Positions 23,285 through 32,413 of a DNA stretch of 64,000 nucleotides are shown here, piece by piece. The translations under genes and the position numbers were made by a program. This DNA is from Thalassospira australica (GTDB lineage: Bacteria; Pseudomonadota; Alphaproteobacteria; Rhodospirillales; Thalassospiraceae), in contig NZ_JRJE01000002.1 in assembly GCF_000763295.1 (NCBI RefSeq), positions 1 through 64,000 on the forward strand, read 5' to 3'. The stretch's first letter is position 1, and each line of letters starts with the position of its first letter. The notes under the pieces were generated by a model. The model saw only the letters and a list, made by a program, of their open reading frames with translations. It ran no database searches and was not told the DNA's origin.

Positions 23285-24142
23285 TCAATGCATTATCCAA
23301 AGCGGCAAAGCACATTTTGCAAGCATATCCTGCGTCACCCCGCCAAGGATCATTTCCTTGAACCGTGAATGGCTGTAAGCCCCCAAAACGATCGTATCGG
23401 CACCGCATTTTTCTGCCTCGAAAATCAAGGTATTAGCAACCTGTCCGGTCTCGGTGCTTTCAACGACGTTTGCTTCGACTCCATGCCAGGTAAATTGTTC
23501 TGCCAGGGCCTTGGCACTGGCGCGGCCATATGGAACATCGCCAACACTGACGATTGTGACTTCCTTAGCATTGCGTAAAAGTGGCATGGCCGAGGTCACC
23601 GCACGCGCCGCTTCTATCCCGCCATTCCACGCAATCATGACCTTTTCACCCAAGGTTGCCGGGGCCTTCGCCGGAGCCACAAGGATCGGACGACCGGTTT
23701 CCATCAGGGCAGCATCAAACGTCAGCGACGCGGATGCTTCTTTGGGATCGCGCCCAATCACAACCAGATCAAAAAGCCGCCCACGCCGCGCGACCGTTTC
23801 ATCTTCGCGCCCGCTGTCCTTACGCCAGGTGCAGGTTGGCTTGGCGGTTGTTGATGGCGTGTTGGTTTCCTCAAGCCCCGATGCACTTACAGCGGCCTTG
23901 TAGGAAGCCTTGCCTGCTATTTCACGCTTTTCGGTTTCCTGTGATGCGGCCTGAATCATTTCTTCGATGATCAGTCCGGACATGCCTTCACCAACAATCG
24001 GAATGGCGTCTTGGGGTTCGGCGGCAACAAACAGTGCTTCGAGATGCGCATCAAACGATTTGGCGATGTTAAACGCCGTTGTCATGACGCGTTCATCAAT
24101 CGCCGTGCCTGCCACTGGTGCCAGAATTGTGCGAATTGCCAT
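23285..24142 (-). CDS. Universal stress protein, tandem UspA domains
   Basis: A 285-residue paralogue of the protein at 14503-15345. The first UspA unit spans about residues 1-150 (AIRTILAPVAGTAIDERV, then LFDLVVIGRD, then PILVAPA), the second about 158-285 (GEKVMIAWNGGIEAARAV, then ADTIVLGAYSHSRFKEMILGGVTQDML). Role is stress endurance by an ill-defined nucleotide-linked mechanism. Its promoter carries a near-consensus FNR box, better than that of the paralogue, so low-oxygen induction is likely. Confidence 0.92.
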   Translation of the reverse strand: MAIRTILAPVAGTAIDERVMTTAFNIAKSFDAHLEALFVAAEPQDAIPIVGEGMSGLIIEEMIQAASQETEKREIAGKASYKAAVSASGLEETNTPSTTAKPTCTWRKDSGREDETVARRGRLFDLVVIGRDPKEASASLTFDAALMETGRPILVAPAKAPATLGEKVMIAWNGGIEAARAVTSAMPLLRNAKEVTIVSVGDVPYGRASAKALAEQFTWHGVEANVVESTETGQVANTLIFEAEKCGADTIVLGAYSHSRFKEMILGGVTQDMLAKCALPLWIMH

Positions 24143-24464
24143 TTTGGTTTCTCCCGCCTGTCCATCAGGTAACTGAACCTGCTTTTAATATGGTCTGTAT
24201 ATGCCCCTATCGAAAGCAGTATGCGTTTCTTTCCGCCTGATTTCTTTGTTCAAGATCAAAATATTGCGAAAGTTCTTGTTGTTGTTTCATGCTGCGCCGC
24301 TGATGCCGCTTTTACCAACCAGACCGTGCATAAAATGATTGTAACATGAATGGTTGTGATTACGATGGCGCTTTGAACGTCAAGATATTATCCTTTAGAG
24401 CATGATAATGGGCGCACCCCCAAAACGGTGTGGCGCACAGCGACAGGAACGGGGTGACGCACGA
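24143..24464. other. Divergent intergenic region between Usp and ArsR genes
   Basis: 322 bp without a gene. It holds the FNR-type promoter of the stress gene (24218-24259); the AT-rich part next to the ArsR gene (about 24330-24410) probably holds its promoter and operator, but no clear palindrome is visible. Confidence 0.5.
24218..24259 (-). promoter_or_regulatory. FNR-type box and -10 of second universal stress gene
   Basis: On the minus strand TTGAT-CTTG-AACAA (24246-24259) matches the FNR consensus at 9 of 10 positions; CATACT (24218-24223) is centred 32 bp downstream. Predicted leader about 69 nt, close to the 72 nt of the paralogue. Confidence 0.6.
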
Positions 24465-24782
24465 ATGGATTACGAAGCACTGCATGAAAATGCACGTGAA
24501 GCCGCAGAATTTCTGAAAACGCTCGGCAATGAATGGCGTTTGATGATTTTGTGCTCGTTAGGCGACGCCGAAAAATCGGTCGGGACGCTTGAGAACGAAT
24601 TGGGCATAAAACAATCCGCGCTGTCACAGCACCTTGCGCGTCTGCGCCGCGAAGGCCTGGTCAAAACCCGCCGCGATGCCCAAACCATCTATTATTCACT
24701 TGCCAATCCCGACATCATGAAAATCATTGCTGTCTTGCAAGATACGTTCTGCCCGCCAGAAACCGCTGCCAAACGGGCATAA
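24465..24782 (+). CDS. ArsR-family regulator, BigR/SqrR-like
   Basis: A 105-residue winged-helix repressor. The recognition region is GIKQSALSQHLARLRREGLV and the wing TRRDAQTIYYSL. C30 (in LMILCSL) and C96 (in DTFCPP) are 66 residues apart, the same spacing as the C41/C107 dithiol of SqrR/BigR, which sense persulfide. It is a clear paralogue of the protein at 53621-53938. The ATG at 24465 is chosen because the 21 upstream in-frame residues are unlike the family. No sulfur-oxidation gene lies beside it, so its targets are elsewhere. Confidence 0.88.
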   Translation: MDYEALHENAREAAEFLKTLGNEWRLMILCSLGDAEKSVGTLENELGIKQSALSQHLARLRREGLVKTRRDAQTIYYSLANPDIMKIIAVLQDTFCPPETAAKRA

Positions 24783-24803
24783 TTACAGACTGACCGAATC
24801 ACA

Positions 24804-24840
24804 AAAAAACGCACAAGGCAGAATCTCCTGTGCGTTTTTT
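24804..24840. terminator. Bidirectional terminator between ArsR gene and pdxH
   Basis: AAAAAACGCAC/GTGCGTTTTTT, 11-bp stem with A- and T-runs that terminate both convergent transcripts. Confidence 0.8.
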
Positions 24841-24850
24841 ATTTGGGCAA

Positions 24851-25471
24851 TTACGGAAACAGTTTTTCGATGTTCCAGCCCGCATCCTGATCATCGCGGG
24901 TAAACAGCTTGCGGTCATGCAGGCGGAATTTCCCTTCAGACCAGAATTCGATCCGGCCAGGCACAAGTCGGAAGCCGCCCCAATGATCCGGGCGCGGAAC
25001 CTTGCCAAGGCCAAATTTGGCCGTAAATTCCGCCACGCGTTTTTCAAGATCAAACCGGCCGCTCATCGGGCGGGATTGAACCGATGCCCAAGCCCCCAAT
25101 TGGCTACCGCGTGGACGGGATGCGAAATATTCATCCGATTCAGCGCCATCAACCTTTGCGACGCGGCCTTCGATGCGCACGCATTTTTCAAGCGACTTCC
25201 AGTGAAAGCACAATGCCGCAAAACCGTTTTCGGCAAGTTGATCACCCTTGCGGCTTTCATAATTGGTATAGAAAACAAAGCCGCGTGTATCAAAGTCCTT
25301 AAGCAGAACGATACGCGCTGACGGGCGACCTTGCGCGTCGGCCGTCGCCAGCGTCATGGCATCCGGATAGGCGACTTCGCTTGATTTCGCCTCGTTAAAC
25401 CATGTGTCGAACATCTCAAACGGGGCGTCGTGGGGTTCGTGCCCAATTTTTGGCGTATTTTTTTCGTTCAT
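24851..25471 (-). CDS. pdxH: Pyridoxamine 5'-phosphate oxidase
   Basis: A 206-residue FMN enzyme that makes pyridoxal 5'-phosphate from pyridoxine or pyridoxamine 5'-phosphate. Characteristic stretches: RIVLLKDFDTRGFVFYTNYE, ALCFHWKSLEKCVRIEG, the substrate-binding SRPRGSQLGAWAS, and the C-terminal HWGGFRLVPGRIEFWSEG with RLHDR. Full length. PLP supports, among others, HemA and the class III aminotransferase nearby. Monocistronic. Confidence 0.96.
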   Translation of the reverse strand: MNEKNTPKIGHEPHDAPFEMFDTWFNEAKSSEVAYPDAMTLATADAQGRPSARIVLLKDFDTRGFVFYTNYESRKGDQLAENGFAALCFHWKSLEKCVRIEGRVAKVDGAESDEYFASRPRGSQLGAWASVQSRPMSGRFDLEKRVAEFTAKFGLGKVPRPDHWGGFRLVPGRIEFWSEGKFRLHDRKLFTRDDQDAGWNIEKLFP

Positions 25472-25617
25472 TAGGAAAATAATTCCTTTAGCTGATTGGT
25501 TTTGTTGCCCGGCAGGCCATTAATTTGGGAACTACGGTGGCAGCAATGACGTTGGATCAACATATAAACCCAAAGCATATCGGTTGGGACTGTAAAGACA
25601 AGATGGGCAAAAGAAAC

Positions 25618-26094
25618 ATGAAATTCCGTCACATCGTTATTCCGGTCGTCATGACCGCCTTCATCGCGGGTTGCGCCCAGGATCAAGGTCAAAAGCAAAC
25701 CGCCGGCACGCTTCTGGGCGCTGTGGGCGGTGCTGTCGCAGGTTCGCAGTTTGGCAAAGGCAGCGGACAGCTTGTTGGTGTAGCGCTTGGTACGCTTGCC
25801 GGTGCCTTCATCGGCAGCGAAGTGGGCCGGTCACTTGATAACGCAGACCGTGCCATCATGGCGAAAAACACGCAACGCACCCTTGAAGCTACGCCTACGG
25901 GTGAAACCACAACCTGGCAAAACCCCGATACTGGTGTTCAGGGCACGGTCACCCCGACCCGCACCTATCAGGCGCCCAAAACGCAGGAATACTGCCGTGA
26001 ATACCAGCAAACGGTCATGATCGGCGGTCAGGAAGAAACCGCCTATGGCACCGCATGCCGCAAACCGGACGGCAGTTGGCAGGTCGTGAACTGA
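25618..26094 (+). CDS. Glycine-zipper lipoprotein (17-kDa surface-antigen family)
   Basis: A 158-residue outer-membrane lipoprotein. The signal peptide ends FIAGC (lipobox Cys about residue 19). Residues about 30-75 form a glycine-zipper hairpin (TLLGAVGGAVAGSQFGKGSG and GTLAGAFIGSEVGRSLD), and the C-terminal part ends in CREYQQTVMIGGQEETAYGTAC, a pattern of the rickettsial 17-kDa antigen family. The start MKFRHIV gives a clean signal peptide; an in-frame ATG 15 bp upstream (25603) is possible. Envelope integrity role is inferred. Confidence 0.87.
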   Translation: MKFRHIVIPVVMTAFIAGCAQDQGQKQTAGTLLGAVGGAVAGSQFGKGSGQLVGVALGTLAGAFIGSEVGRSLDNADRAIMAKNTQRTLEATPTGETTTWQNPDTGVQGTVTPTRTYQAPKTQEYCREYQQTVMIGGQEETAYGTACRKPDGSWQVVN

Positions 26095-26119
26095 TCTTCG
26101 AAAAACACCTGAAATTTAG

Positions 26120-26154
26120 GGCGGTGCGATCCTTGCGATCTGCGCCGCCTTTTC
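26120..26154 (+). terminator. Terminator after glycine-zipper lipoprotein gene
   Basis: GGCGGTGC/GCGCCGCC 8-bp stem with one G-T pair, 14-nt loop, then TTTTC on the + strand. Confidence 0.6.
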
Positions 26155-26298
26155 ATATTTGAGGATCGGTTCGGGCTGCTGTTCCCCGGCCGTTTCCATA
26201 GTTTCGGATCATCTGCGGCAAAACGGTTCATCTTTTGCCCTGCATGATCTAATAATGACGCATCAACGTGCTTTTTAGTTTTTAGAACCGGTCAGTAA

Positions 26299-27216
26299 AT
26301 GCAGGATCCCTATCAGACTCTTGGCGTTTCCAAATCTGCCAGTCAGGACGAAATCAAAAAAGCCTATCGCAAGCTGGCGCGTGAACTCCACCCCGACGTC
26401 AACCCCGGCGATGCCAAAATCGAAGAACGCTTCAAAAAGGTTTCAAGCGCCTATCATTTGTTGGGCGATGCAGACCGTCGCAAGAAATTCGATAATGGCG
26501 AAATTGATGCCGACGGCCGCGAAACCAGCCCGTTCGCCCGCGGGGGCAGTGCGCGTGGCGGCGGCGGTGATCCGTTCGGCTTTTCAGGGGCAAATGCCGA
26601 AGACATTTTTGACGAGATTTTCGGCAAGGGACGCAGTCGTGGTGGCGGAGGCGGCTTTGGTGGCTTTGGCGGGGAACGCAAACCCAAAAAGGTCAAAGGC
26701 CCCAATATCTCCTATGAGCTGAGCCTTGATTTTGCCGAAGCAATCCTTGGCACCACCAAACGCATCAACCTTGCCAGTGGCAAAAGCCTTGAAGTCCGCA
26801 TTCCGCCGGGCAGCGAAGATGAACAGACCCTTCGCCTGAAAGGTCAGGGCATGGCGGGCATGAATGGTGGTGAAGCGGGCGATGCCCTGATCAAGCTGCA
26901 TGTTCATCCCGATAAGACCTTTCGCCGTGAAGGCAATGACATTCATTGCGATCTTGCCATCAGCCTCTCAGAAGCGGTTCTGGGCGGTTCCATCGAAGTG
27001 CCCATTGTCGATGGCAAGGTCAATATGAAGCTGCCTGCCAACGCCAATAGCGGCACCAAATTGCGCCTGCGCGGCAAAGGTGCCCCCTATGACCGGGGCA
27101 ACAAACGCGGTGATCAATATGTCCATCTGACGGTCAAGCTGCCCGAAGAACGCGATGATGACCTGATCGAGTTCATCAAGGAATGGACGGAAAAACATCC
27201 CTATCAGGCGCGTTAG
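26299..27216 (+). CDS. DnaJ-type co-chaperone (CbpA-like)
   Basis: A 305-residue J-domain protein. The J domain (1-70) has the HPD motif in ARELHPDVNPGD. A Gly/Phe-rich linker (about 80-130, GGGGDPFGFSG and GGGGGFGGFGG) follows, then two C-terminal substrate-binding beta domains (ISYELSLDFAEAILG, then CDLAISLSEAVLGGSIEVPI). The zinc-finger CxxCxGxG region of classical DnaJ is absent, making this a class B (CbpA) type. It stimulates DnaK ATPase. Single-gene unit with a terminator. Confidence 0.93.
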   Translation: MQDPYQTLGVSKSASQDEIKKAYRKLARELHPDVNPGDAKIEERFKKVSSAYHLLGDADRRKKFDNGEIDADGRETSPFARGGSARGGGGDPFGFSGANAEDIFDEIFGKGRSRGGGGGFGGFGGERKPKKVKGPNISYELSLDFAEAILGTTKRINLASGKSLEVRIPPGSEDEQTLRLKGQGMAGMNGGEAGDALIKLHVHPDKTFRREGNDIHCDLAISLSEAVLGGSIEVPIVDGKVNMKLPANANSGTKLRLRGKGAPYDRGNKRGDQYVHLTVKLPEERDDDLIEFIKEWTEKHPYQAR

Positions 27217-27227
27217 GCCCAACGATC

Positions 27228-27252
27228 AAAGCCGGTAACAACCGGCTTTTTT
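27228..27252 (+). terminator. Terminator after DnaJ-type gene
   Basis: AAAGCCGGT-AACA-ACCGGCTTT perfect 9-bp stem followed by more T. Confidence 0.85.
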
Positions 27253-27395
27253 CTTGTCTGTAATTCCCCACCAAATGACTTTTGGCAATCATCGGCCTTG
27301 GCGCTGCTTGTGTTCTGCCTGTTAATTTGATTTCGTGTTACCATATTGTTTTAAAGGGCTTTGTCGCAAAGAGCAGAACGAACATCAGGGACAAA

Positions 27396-28763
27396 ATGGA
27401 ACATCTGACCGATCCGGATATCTATCTGCAATGGATTGAACAGGCAATCGCCTGGCTTTCTGCAAACGTTCTGCTGGTCCCCATTCTGATCCAGATTGCC
27501 GCCTGTATCCTTGCCGTCATTCCAGCCCTGTTGTTGCGTGGTCGACTGGCATCCTTGCTCTCACGGCTGCAAGACTGGAAACCTTTGTTGCCCTATGCCG
27601 GGTTTCGCCGCTTTGCACAGGTTTTGCCTGATCTGGCCTTTCCGCTTTTACTGATGGTCACGGTCTGGCTGATTGATGCCATCGCCCTTCAGGCAGGTTA
27701 TCGCCACAACGTTATCCGGCTGGTGGCAAGTCTTCTGAATGCGTGGATCGTGATCCGGCTGGCAGCGGCGATTGTCAACGACCCGATCTGGTCACGTACC
27801 ATTGCCACCATTGCCTGGACGCTGGCAGCACTTAACATCGTCGGATGGCTCGACCCGGGCATTGAAATCCTTGACGGTATCGCGCTGCAGGTCGGTGAAT
27901 TTCGTGTTTCCGTTTACGGGATTATCAAGGCTGTCCTGTCGCTTGCCGTATTGCTGTGGGTAGCGTCCTTTGCCTCGCGCCTGTTTGAACAACGCATCCG
28001 CAAGGTACAACGCCTGACCCCATCGGTTCAGGTCCTGATGTCCAAGCTGCTAAAGCTTGTTTTGCTGTCGGTCGCGGTTCTGTTTGCGCTTTCGACCATC
28101 GGTGTTGACCTTACCGCCCTTGCTGTATTTGGTGGGGCGGTTGGTGTTGGTATCGGTCTTGGCCTGCAACGCATTGTTGCCAACCTGATCAGCGGCGTGA
28201 TCCTGCTTCTGGATCGTTCGATCAAGCCCGGTGATGTAATTGCGATTGGCGAAACATTTGGCTGGATCCAGTCGCTGGGCGCGCGCTACACCGCTGTTCG
28301 CACCCGTGACGGGACGGAATTTCTGATCCCGAACGAAGACCTGATCACAACCCAGGTCGAAAACTGGAGCCATTCGGACGTCAAACTGCGTCTTAAAATT
28401 CCAGTCGGCATTGCCTATAGCTGCGATCCGCATTTCGCGATCAAACTATGTAACGACGCTGCGGCGAAATGTGCGCGCGTTCTTGAAAATCCCGGCCCGA
28501 ACACACTTTTGCGTGGCTTTGGCGATAATTCGGTCGATCTGGAAATCCGTTTCTGGATCAATGATCCGCAAAACGGCCGCGGCAACATCATCAGCGAGAT
28601 TTTGCTCAACGTCTGGGACGCCTTCAAGGAGCACAATATCGAAATCCCGTTCCCGCAACGCGATCTGCATCTGCGCAGCGGCGATGCCACCCTGCGCGTT
28701 CAGATGGAAACACCATCCACACAATCGGCAAATGGCGATACCATCGGAAGACAGAACGATTAA
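27396..28763 (+). CDS. MscS-family mechanosensitive channel
   Basis: A 455-residue inner-membrane channel. Five or so hydrophobic helices precede the pore-lining helix, recognisable as the Gly/Ala-rich AVFGGAVGVGIGLGLQRIVAN (about residues 240-265); the beta domain follows with DRSIKPGDVIAIG and RDGTEFLIPNEDLIT, then a C-terminal alpha/beta domain. The extra N-terminal helices make it longer than E. coli MscS. Such channels open under membrane tension to relieve osmotic downshock. AGGGAC precedes the ATG at 27396; an upstream in-frame ATG is unlikely. Confidence 0.92.
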   Translation: MEHLTDPDIYLQWIEQAIAWLSANVLLVPILIQIAACILAVIPALLLRGRLASLLSRLQDWKPLLPYAGFRRFAQVLPDLAFPLLLMVTVWLIDAIALQAGYRHNVIRLVASLLNAWIVIRLAAAIVNDPIWSRTIATIAWTLAALNIVGWLDPGIEILDGIALQVGEFRVSVYGIIKAVLSLAVLLWVASFASRLFEQRIRKVQRLTPSVQVLMSKLLKLVLLSVAVLFALSTIGVDLTALAVFGGAVGVGIGLGLQRIVANLISGVILLLDRSIKPGDVIAIGETFGWIQSLGARYTAVRTRDGTEFLIPNEDLITTQVENWSHSDVKLRLKIPVGIAYSCDPHFAIKLCNDAAAKCARVLENPGPNTLLRGFGDNSVDLEIRFWINDPQNGRGNIISEILLNVWDAFKEHNIEIPFPQRDLHLRSGDATLRVQMETPSTQSANGDTIGRQND

Positions 28764-28793
28764 GCGCTGACAATCCTTTCGGGTCGAAACCGC

Positions 28794-30152
28794 CTATTCC
28801 ACAGTCTGAACCATATCGTTCTGATCAATTTCGGTTTCTTTGGGCACATCGTCCCTTGGTTTGACCGGTTCGGGTACCTGATCGTCGGGTTTGGGCGTAT
28901 CAAGCAATTCCCCCACCATGATATCAAGGACCTTGCCACGGGTTTCTTCAAGCGCGATCAGCCTTTCACGCATCATGGACGGCCAACCGCCATCGGCCTG
29001 TACCACGAGCAAGCGGTCATAATCCAGGAACAGCCCCAAACGGGTCATCAAATCAATCAGGCGCAACCGTTGCAGATTGCTTGAAAGCAGCCAGCGATGA
29101 CTTTCGGACCGTTCAATCAGTTTTTCACGACGCAGGGCAGCAAGCGCCCAGTTCAAATCACGCCCGCCCAATTTCAATTCGCGCATCATGCGGCGATAGG
29201 TTGGTGGTTTGATCCCGTCATGAAACCGGTTCTGCAAATATTCAAGAACCCGCAAAACCGCAATGATCCGTTCCATATGCCCGGGTACTGCCCCGCGCGG
29301 ATCGGGTATCAAACCGGCGGCCCGTGCCGCACGCCATTCCGATCGGGCCGCGGCCACCTGTGCGCCCAGCAAAACAACAATCCAGGTCAGATACATCCAC
29401 AGCAGAAAGATCGGCACGATCGCAACCGCGCCATAGATGGTCTGATAGGTCGGGAAAGTGGTGACGTAAAACCCGAACGCCTTTTTAAGCGATTCAAACA
29501 ACACCGCAGCAACAAGGCCACCGACCACCCCGTCGATGATTTCAACCGACCGGTTCGGCATCCCGATAAACAGCAATGAAAAGGCGGCTGCCGATAACAG
29601 AAATGGCGCAAGGAAGGCCAGTTGTCCGATCTGCTCACCCAGCGCATCGCCACCAACAAGATGACGCATGGCAAAGAAATACGATGCCAGTGAAAGACTA
29701 AGACCCAATAACATTGGCCCGACTGTCAGAAGCGTCCAGAACACGACAAGGCGGGCAAGCAACTTGCGCGGGCTGGTGACGCGAAAGACGTCATTCATCG
29801 CCCCTTCAATCGCGCTCAGCAGCATCACTGCCGTCAGGCCGAGAACGATTGTGCCAATCGCGGTCATCTGTCCGGTGTTTTGCAGGAAATCGCCCAGATA
29901 ACCTGTCACCTGACTGCCGGTTTCGGGCAGGAAGTTGTTCAGGACCACATCCATGATCTGATCCTTGAACTGATCAAACACCGGAAATGCCGACAACACG
30001 GTAAGCGCAATGGCCAGAAACGGCACCATGGCCAAAAGCGTCGTGTAAGACAGCCCAGCGGCCCGCTGAATGGATTTGTCATGGACAAATCGCATGATGG
30101 CATAGCGCCAGAATGCGGTCCGATCACGGATCAATTTATGAATTTCGACCAT
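28794..30152 (-). CDS. YihY/BrkB-family membrane protein
   Basis: A 452-residue protein. The N-terminal 290 residues are the six-helix YihY/UPF0761 membrane domain (AAGLSYTTLLAMVPFLAIALTV, then TYQTIYGAVAIVPIFLLWMYLTW). The last 160 residues form a cytosolic extension with a winged-helix-like stretch (PPTYRRMMRELKLGGRDLNWALAALRREKLIERSES is one continuous block around residue 340) and an acidic tail. Once misnamed RNase BN; the function is unsettled. Start MVEIHK at 30152 chosen by family likeness. Convergent with mscS. Confidence 0.87.
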   Translation of the reverse strand: MVEIHKLIRDRTAFWRYAIMRFVHDKSIQRAAGLSYTTLLAMVPFLAIALTVLSAFPVFDQFKDQIMDVVLNNFLPETGSQVTGYLGDFLQNTGQMTAIGTIVLGLTAVMLLSAIEGAMNDVFRVTSPRKLLARLVVFWTLLTVGPMLLGLSLSLASYFFAMRHLVGGDALGEQIGQLAFLAPFLLSAAAFSLLFIGMPNRSVEIIDGVVGGLVAAVLFESLKKAFGFYVTTFPTYQTIYGAVAIVPIFLLWMYLTWIVVLLGAQVAAARSEWRAARAAGLIPDPRGAVPGHMERIIAVLRVLEYLQNRFHDGIKPPTYRRMMRELKLGGRDLNWALAALRREKLIERSESHRWLLSSNLQRLRLIDLMTRLGLFLDYDRLLVVQADGGWPSMMRERLIALEETRGKVLDIMVGELLDTPKPDDQVPEPVKPRDDVPKETEIDQNDMVQTVE

Positions 30153-30355
30153 ATAAACACTTATCCCCACGCATTTTCCGGTTATACTGCATGTGATCAA
30201 CAGGATAGCGTGCCTGCACATGTTATGACAGGTCAGATTGACCTTGCCCGCGCTTTGTGTAGGATGCGCCGAATGTCTAATGATTTCTGCGCTGGTCGCG
30301 GCCTTTTTTGAATGCCTCCACCTGCCAGAGAGAGATCGTGGGAACGAGAGGAATT

Positions 30356-31186
30356 ATGAGCCTGTCCACCGAAAACATTTCGGGCCTGATGGCCGGTAAA
30401 CGCGGCCTGATCATGGGGGTCGCCAACGATAAATCGATTGCTTGGGGTATCGCCCGTGCCGCGGCTGCTGCCGGTGCTGAACTGGCCTTTACCTATCAGG
30501 GCGAAGCGCTTCAAAAACGCGTGCGCCCGCTTGCCGAGTCTGTCGGCAGTAATATCGTTCTACCCTGCGACGTGACCGATGCCGCCAGCATGGATGCGGT
30601 TTTTGACACGCTCAAGGAAAAATGGGGCAAGCTCGACTTTGTCGTGCATGCGATCGGTTTCTCTGACAAGAACGAACTGCGTGGCCGTTACGTTGACACC
30701 TCGCCGGAAAACTTCGCGATGTCGATGAACATCTCGGTGTATTCCTTTACCGCCATCGCACAGCGCGCGGAAAAGATGATGTCTGCGGGTGGTTCGCTTT
30801 TGACCCTGTCCTATTACGGGGCGGAAAAAGTCATGCCGCATTACAACGTCATGGGTGTTGCCAAAGCAGCCCTTGAAGCCAGTGTAAAATATCTGGCCAA
30901 TGACCTTGGCCCGGATGGCATTCGCGTCAATGCAATTTCCGCAGGCCCGATGAAGACCCTTGCGGCTTCGGGCATTGGCGATTTCCGCTATATCCTGAAA
31001 TGGAACGAATTCAATTCACCGATGCGCCGCAACGTCACCCTTGATGATGTTGGTGGTTCGGGTCTGTATTTCCTCTCAGACCTTTCAACCGGCGTTACGG
31101 GTGAAACCCATCATGTCGATTGCGGCTATCACACGGTCGGCATGAAACAGGCGGACGCACCTGACATCAATGTTCAGAAATCCTGA
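30356..31186 (+). CDS. fabI: Enoyl-ACP reductase (NADH)
   Basis: A 276-residue SDR-type reductase that completes each elongation round of type II fatty acid synthesis. FabI hallmarks are LIMGVANDKSIAWGIA at the nucleotide site, FVVHAIGFSDKNELRG, and the spaced catalytic Tyr and Lys in YYGAEKVMPHYNVMGVAKAA, followed by NAISAGPMKTLAASGI. Ribosome site GAGAGGA sits before the ATG at 30356. The position just upstream of aroC recurs in related alphaproteobacteria. A terminator separates the two. Confidence 0.97.
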   Translation: MSLSTENISGLMAGKRGLIMGVANDKSIAWGIARAAAAAGAELAFTYQGEALQKRVRPLAESVGSNIVLPCDVTDAASMDAVFDTLKEKWGKLDFVVHAIGFSDKNELRGRYVDTSPENFAMSMNISVYSFTAIAQRAEKMMSAGGSLLTLSYYGAEKVMPHYNVMGVAKAALEASVKYLANDLGPDGIRVNAISAGPMKTLAASGIGDFRYILKWNEFNSPMRRNVTLDDVGGSGLYFLSDLSTGVTGETHHVDCGYHTVGMKQADAPDINVQKS

Positions 31187-31207
31187 TCTGAACATGATAT
31201 GATTTTG

Positions 31208-31236
31208 CGGGCTGCCTTTCCGGGCGGCCCGTTTTG
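31208..31236 (+). terminator. fabI terminator
   Basis: CGGGCTGCC/GGCGGCCCG stem (9 bp with one G-T pair), 6-nt loop, TTTTG after it. Confidence 0.7.
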
Positions 31237-31268
31237 TCTCTTAAAAAATTTAATTCTGGATTTTCGGT

Positions 31269-32372
31269 ATGGCTGGCAACAGTTTTGGAACGCTCTTTCG
31301 CTTCACCACATTCGGCGAAAGCCATGGCCCTGCTATTGGCTGTGTCGTTGACGGTGTGCCACCGCTTCTGGAACTGTCCGAGTCTGATATTCAGGATTAT
31401 CTTGAAAAACGCAAACCCGGTCAGTCGCGCTTTACCACCCAGCGCCGTGAACCTGATCAGGTCAAAATTCTTTCAGGCGTGTTCGAAGGCAAAACCACCG
31501 GCACCCCCATCGGGCTTCTGATCGAAAACGTTGATCAGCGCTCCAAGGATTACGGCGAGATCAAAAACCAGTTCCGCCCGGGCCATGCTGATTACACCTA
31601 TTGGGAAAAATACGGCACACGTGATTATCGCGGCGGCGGGCGTTCTTCGGCCCGTGAAACCGCGATGCGCGTTGCCGCCGGCGCGATTGCCCGCAAAGTT
31701 CTGGGCGACGGGATTACAATCCGCGCGGCCCTTGTCAAAATGGGCACCAAGGAAATCAACCGCGACAACTGGGACTGGAACGAAGTTGATAACAACCCGT
31801 TCTTCTGCCCGGATGCGCAAGCCGTTCCGATGTTTGAAGAATATCTTGATGGGCTGCGCAAGGATGGCTCATCGGTGGGTGCCGTGATCGAAGTTGTCTG
31901 TTCAGGCGTTCCGGTTGGCCTGGGTGATCCGGTTTATGATAAGCTTGATGCCGATCTGGCCAAGGCCATGATGACGATCAATGCCGTCAAGGGCGTTGAA
32001 ATCGGCAATGGTTTTGAAGCCGCCGAGCTGACTGGCATTGAAAACGCCGATGAAATGCGCCTTGGCAATGATGGCAGACCTGTCTTTGGTTCCAATCATG
32101 CGGGCGGCATTCTGGGCGGCATTTCATCGGGTCAGGATATTGTCATTCGCTTTGCCGTCAAACCGACCAGCTCGATCCTCACCCCGCGTAAAAGCATCGA
32201 TATCTATGGCAAGGAAGTCGATGTCGTGACCAAGGGCCGTCATGACCCTTGCGTTGGCATTCGCGGCGTTCCGGTTGGCGAAGCCATGGCCGCCATCGTT
32301 CTGGCAGACCACCTGCTGCGCCATCGCGGGCAATGCGACGGCTGGAACACGGACAAGCATTTCCCAAGCTGA
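31269..32372 (+). CDS. aroC: Chorismate synthase
   Basis: A 367-residue FMN-dependent enzyme, the last step of the shikimate pathway (5-enolpyruvylshikimate 3-phosphate to chorismate). All three family signatures are present: [37 protein letters not shown] and [16 protein letters not shown]. Normal length. It supplies aromatic amino acids, folate and quinones. Confidence 0.97.
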   Translation: MAGNSFGTLFRFTTFGESHGPAIGCVVDGVPPLLELSESDIQDYLEKRKPGQSRFTTQRREPDQVKILSGVFEGKTTGTPIGLLIENVDQRSKDYGEIKNQFRPGHADYTYWEKYGTRDYRGGGRSSARETAMRVAAGAIARKVLGDGITIRAALVKMGTKEINRDNWDWNEVDNNPFFCPDAQAVPMFEEYLDGLRKDGSSVGAVIEVVCSGVPVGLGDPVYDKLDADLAKAMMTINAVKGVEIGNGFEAAELTGIENADEMRLGNDGRPVFGSNHAGGILGGISSGQDIVIRFAVKPTSSILTPRKSIDIYGKEVDVVTKGRHDPCVGIRGVPVGEAMAAIVLADHLLRHRGQCDGWNTDKHFPS

Positions 32373-32413
32373 TCTCCCCTCCCCACTCTGGTTTTTGCAT
32401 CACAAACCGGGAA

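Noticed and set aside
26540..26680. Gly-rich repeats as a CRISPR or satellite array
   Set aside because: The repeats encode the Gly/Phe linker of the DnaJ-type protein and are irregular at the DNA level.
28794..30152. Annotation as ribonuclease BN
   Set aside because: YihY/BrkB proteins carried this name by error; the protein is a membrane protein with no nuclease motif.
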